DNA from: Rhizorhapis suberifaciens
Lineage (GTDB): Bacteria; Pseudomonadota; Alphaproteobacteria; Sphingomonadales; Sphingomonadaceae
DNA length: 64,000 nucleotides
Assembly: GCF_014200045.1 (NCBI RefSeq)
Contig: NZ_JACHOV010000011.1
Span: 62,001 to 126,000, forward strand
Direction of reading: 5' to 3'
Made by a program: the position numbers and the translations under genes. This document shows, in pieces, positions 63,901 to 64,000 of this stretch. The notes under the pieces are model-generated. The model was not told the DNA's origin and did not search any database. It saw only the letters and a list, made by a program, of their open reading frames with translations. Position 1 is the stretch's first letter. Each line of letters starts with the position of its first letter.

Positions 63901-64000
63901 ATGTCTATGTCAACCGCAACATCATCGGCGCCGTTGTCGGAGTCCAGCCATTTGGCGGCACCGGGCTGTCCGGGACCGGGCCCAAGGCGGGTGGCCCGTT
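60978..64000 (+). CDS. putA: Bifunctional proline dehydrogenase / P5C dehydrogenase PutA (3' end cut by window)
   Basis: Oxidises proline to glutamate in two steps. The visible 1007 residues lack an N-terminal ribbon-helix-helix domain, so it should not repress itself. The proline dehydrogenase domain has LVKGAYWDAEIKRAQ and ATHNAQTVATI; the aldehyde dehydrogenase has PWNFPLAIFTGQ, E792 in ETGGQNA and catalytic C826 in SAGQRCSALR. It runs off the window at the GTGPKAGGP motif, so only a short tail is missing. A divergent Lrp-type gene probably regulates it. Confidence 0.96.
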   Translation, partial: MKSELSFVSFAPPIREASPLRRSITAAYRRNEAEALAPLLAAATFDDVTQAEIAATARALVTALRVSPRGSGVDSLIREYSLSSQEGVALMCLAEALLRIPDNATRDALIRDKLADGDWNAHLGRDKSLFVNGATWGLVVTGKLVGRVDDRGLGASLNRLIARVGEPVIRRAIDLAMRMMGEQFVTGETIDKALSRARLMEAKGFRYSYDMLGEAATTEQDAARYLADYQNAIHAIGEAAAGRGVYEAPGISIKLSALHPRYVRSQAARVTGELLPRLEGLALLAKNYGIGLNIDAEEADRLELSLDLLESLAMDPKLAGWNGLGFVVQAYGKRCAPVIDWIIDLATRSGRRIMVRLVKGAYWDAEIKRAQVDGLADFPVYTRKIHTDVAYIACARKLLAAREVLFPQFATHNAQTVATIHTLAGPDFTLGDYEYQCLHGMGEPLYEQVVAATGLARPCRVYAPVGGHETLLAYLVRRLLENGANTSFVNQITDPDMSIEDLIADPANAVRAMRHVGAKHDAIAAPAELYPDRRNSQGIDLSDEAALAMLRDALVESTQKPWSAAPMELGAGGQPVLNPGDHRDVVGTVTWASAGTVASATARAAASSWPQMPVGERATILERAADEFQDSMPALMGLAMREAGKSAANAIAEVREAIDFLRYYAARARATFGPEQLPLGPITCISPWNFPLAIFTGQVAAALVAGNPVLAKPAEETPLIAAEAVRLLHKAGVPADALQLLPGDGEIGAALVAARHVAGVMFTGSIEVARLIHRQLRERVSSSGRAIPLIAETGGQNAMVVDSSALAEQVVADVIASAFDSAGQRCSALRILCLQDDIADQTLAMLKGALAELRIGRTDRLAVDVGPVISEEARANIEAHVAAMRARGCRVERLVLPADAAHGTFVAPTIIEIDRIGDVEREVFGPVLHVLRFRRDRLDALIDSINDTGYGLTFGLHTRLDQTIADVSDRIRCGNVYVNRNIIGAVVGVQPFGGTGLSGTGPKAGGP

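Overview
The window is GC-rich chromosomal DNA that looks like a sphingomonad (Alphaproteobacteria, Sphingobium/Sphingomonas-like). This is inferred from gene content: an Entner-Doudoroff operon zwf-edd-glk-eda, a NodT-type efflux system, 11-bp-period Pho boxes, promoters of the alphaproteobacterial EcfG general-stress type, and a family-typical glycosyltransferase/UDP-galactopyranose mutase locus. There is no phage, IS element, CRISPR array or rRNA. About 50 protein genes, one tRNA and two degraded genes are supported.

Layout. 0-2.2 kb: the end of a flagellar block (unknown gene, fliD, fliS). 2.2-7.1 kb: leftward zwf-edd-glk-eda, with overlapping ends. 7.3 kb: tRNA-Leu(CAA). 7.5-10.6 kb: a DUF4383 membrane protein, then hmgA-fahA (homogentisate breakdown). 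10.8-15.6 kb: Tat-exported dienelactone hydrolase-like protein, FAD/Rieske fusion oxidoreductase, zinc-ribbon protein, class III CoA-transferase, spermidine-synthase-like protein. 15.8-19.8 kb: small exoribonuclease, three cell-wall enzymes (YkuD, M23, Tat-exported YkuD_2), a MarR-like regulator, a lipoprotein. 19.9-26.4 kb: complete tripartite RND pump with a divergent TetR-family regulator. 26.5-28.4 kb: BaiN-type flavoprotein and a glycine-zipper protein. 28.6-34.2 kb: two GH1-like enzymes, a small unknown gene, and a fused glycosyltransferase-UDP-galactopyranose mutase. 34.2-38.3 kb: kup with a shortened kdpD and kdpE. 38.5-42.9 kb: unknown membrane protein, ATP-dependent DNA ligase with its exonuclease, SRPBCC protein. 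43.3-45.1 kb: 1-Cys peroxiredoxin plus persulfide-dioxygenase/rhodanese fusion. 45.2-52.3 kb: chemoreceptor and a Pho-box-linked pstS-porin-pstC-pstA operon without pstB or phoU. 52.5-58.4 kb: very large autotransporter and a LuxR-type regulator. 58.5-59.7 kb: two gene remnants. 59.7-64 kb: AhpD-like enzyme, Lrp-type regulator and divergent putA, cut by the window end.

Themes. Three genes (DUF4383, FAD/Rieske, glycosyltransferase-mutase) each have a GGAAC-N16/17-NGTT promoter a short way upstream of the start codon, so they probably belong to the EcfG stress regulon. Pho boxes with an exact 11-bp period lie upstream of pstS and also in front of the chemoreceptor gene, suggesting that phosphate starvation affects both uptake and taxis. 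The best candidate for an undescribed system is the 28.6-34.2 kb glycan locus, where a stress promoter drives a protein that may both make and transfer a furanose sugar, next to two unusual GH1-like enzymes.
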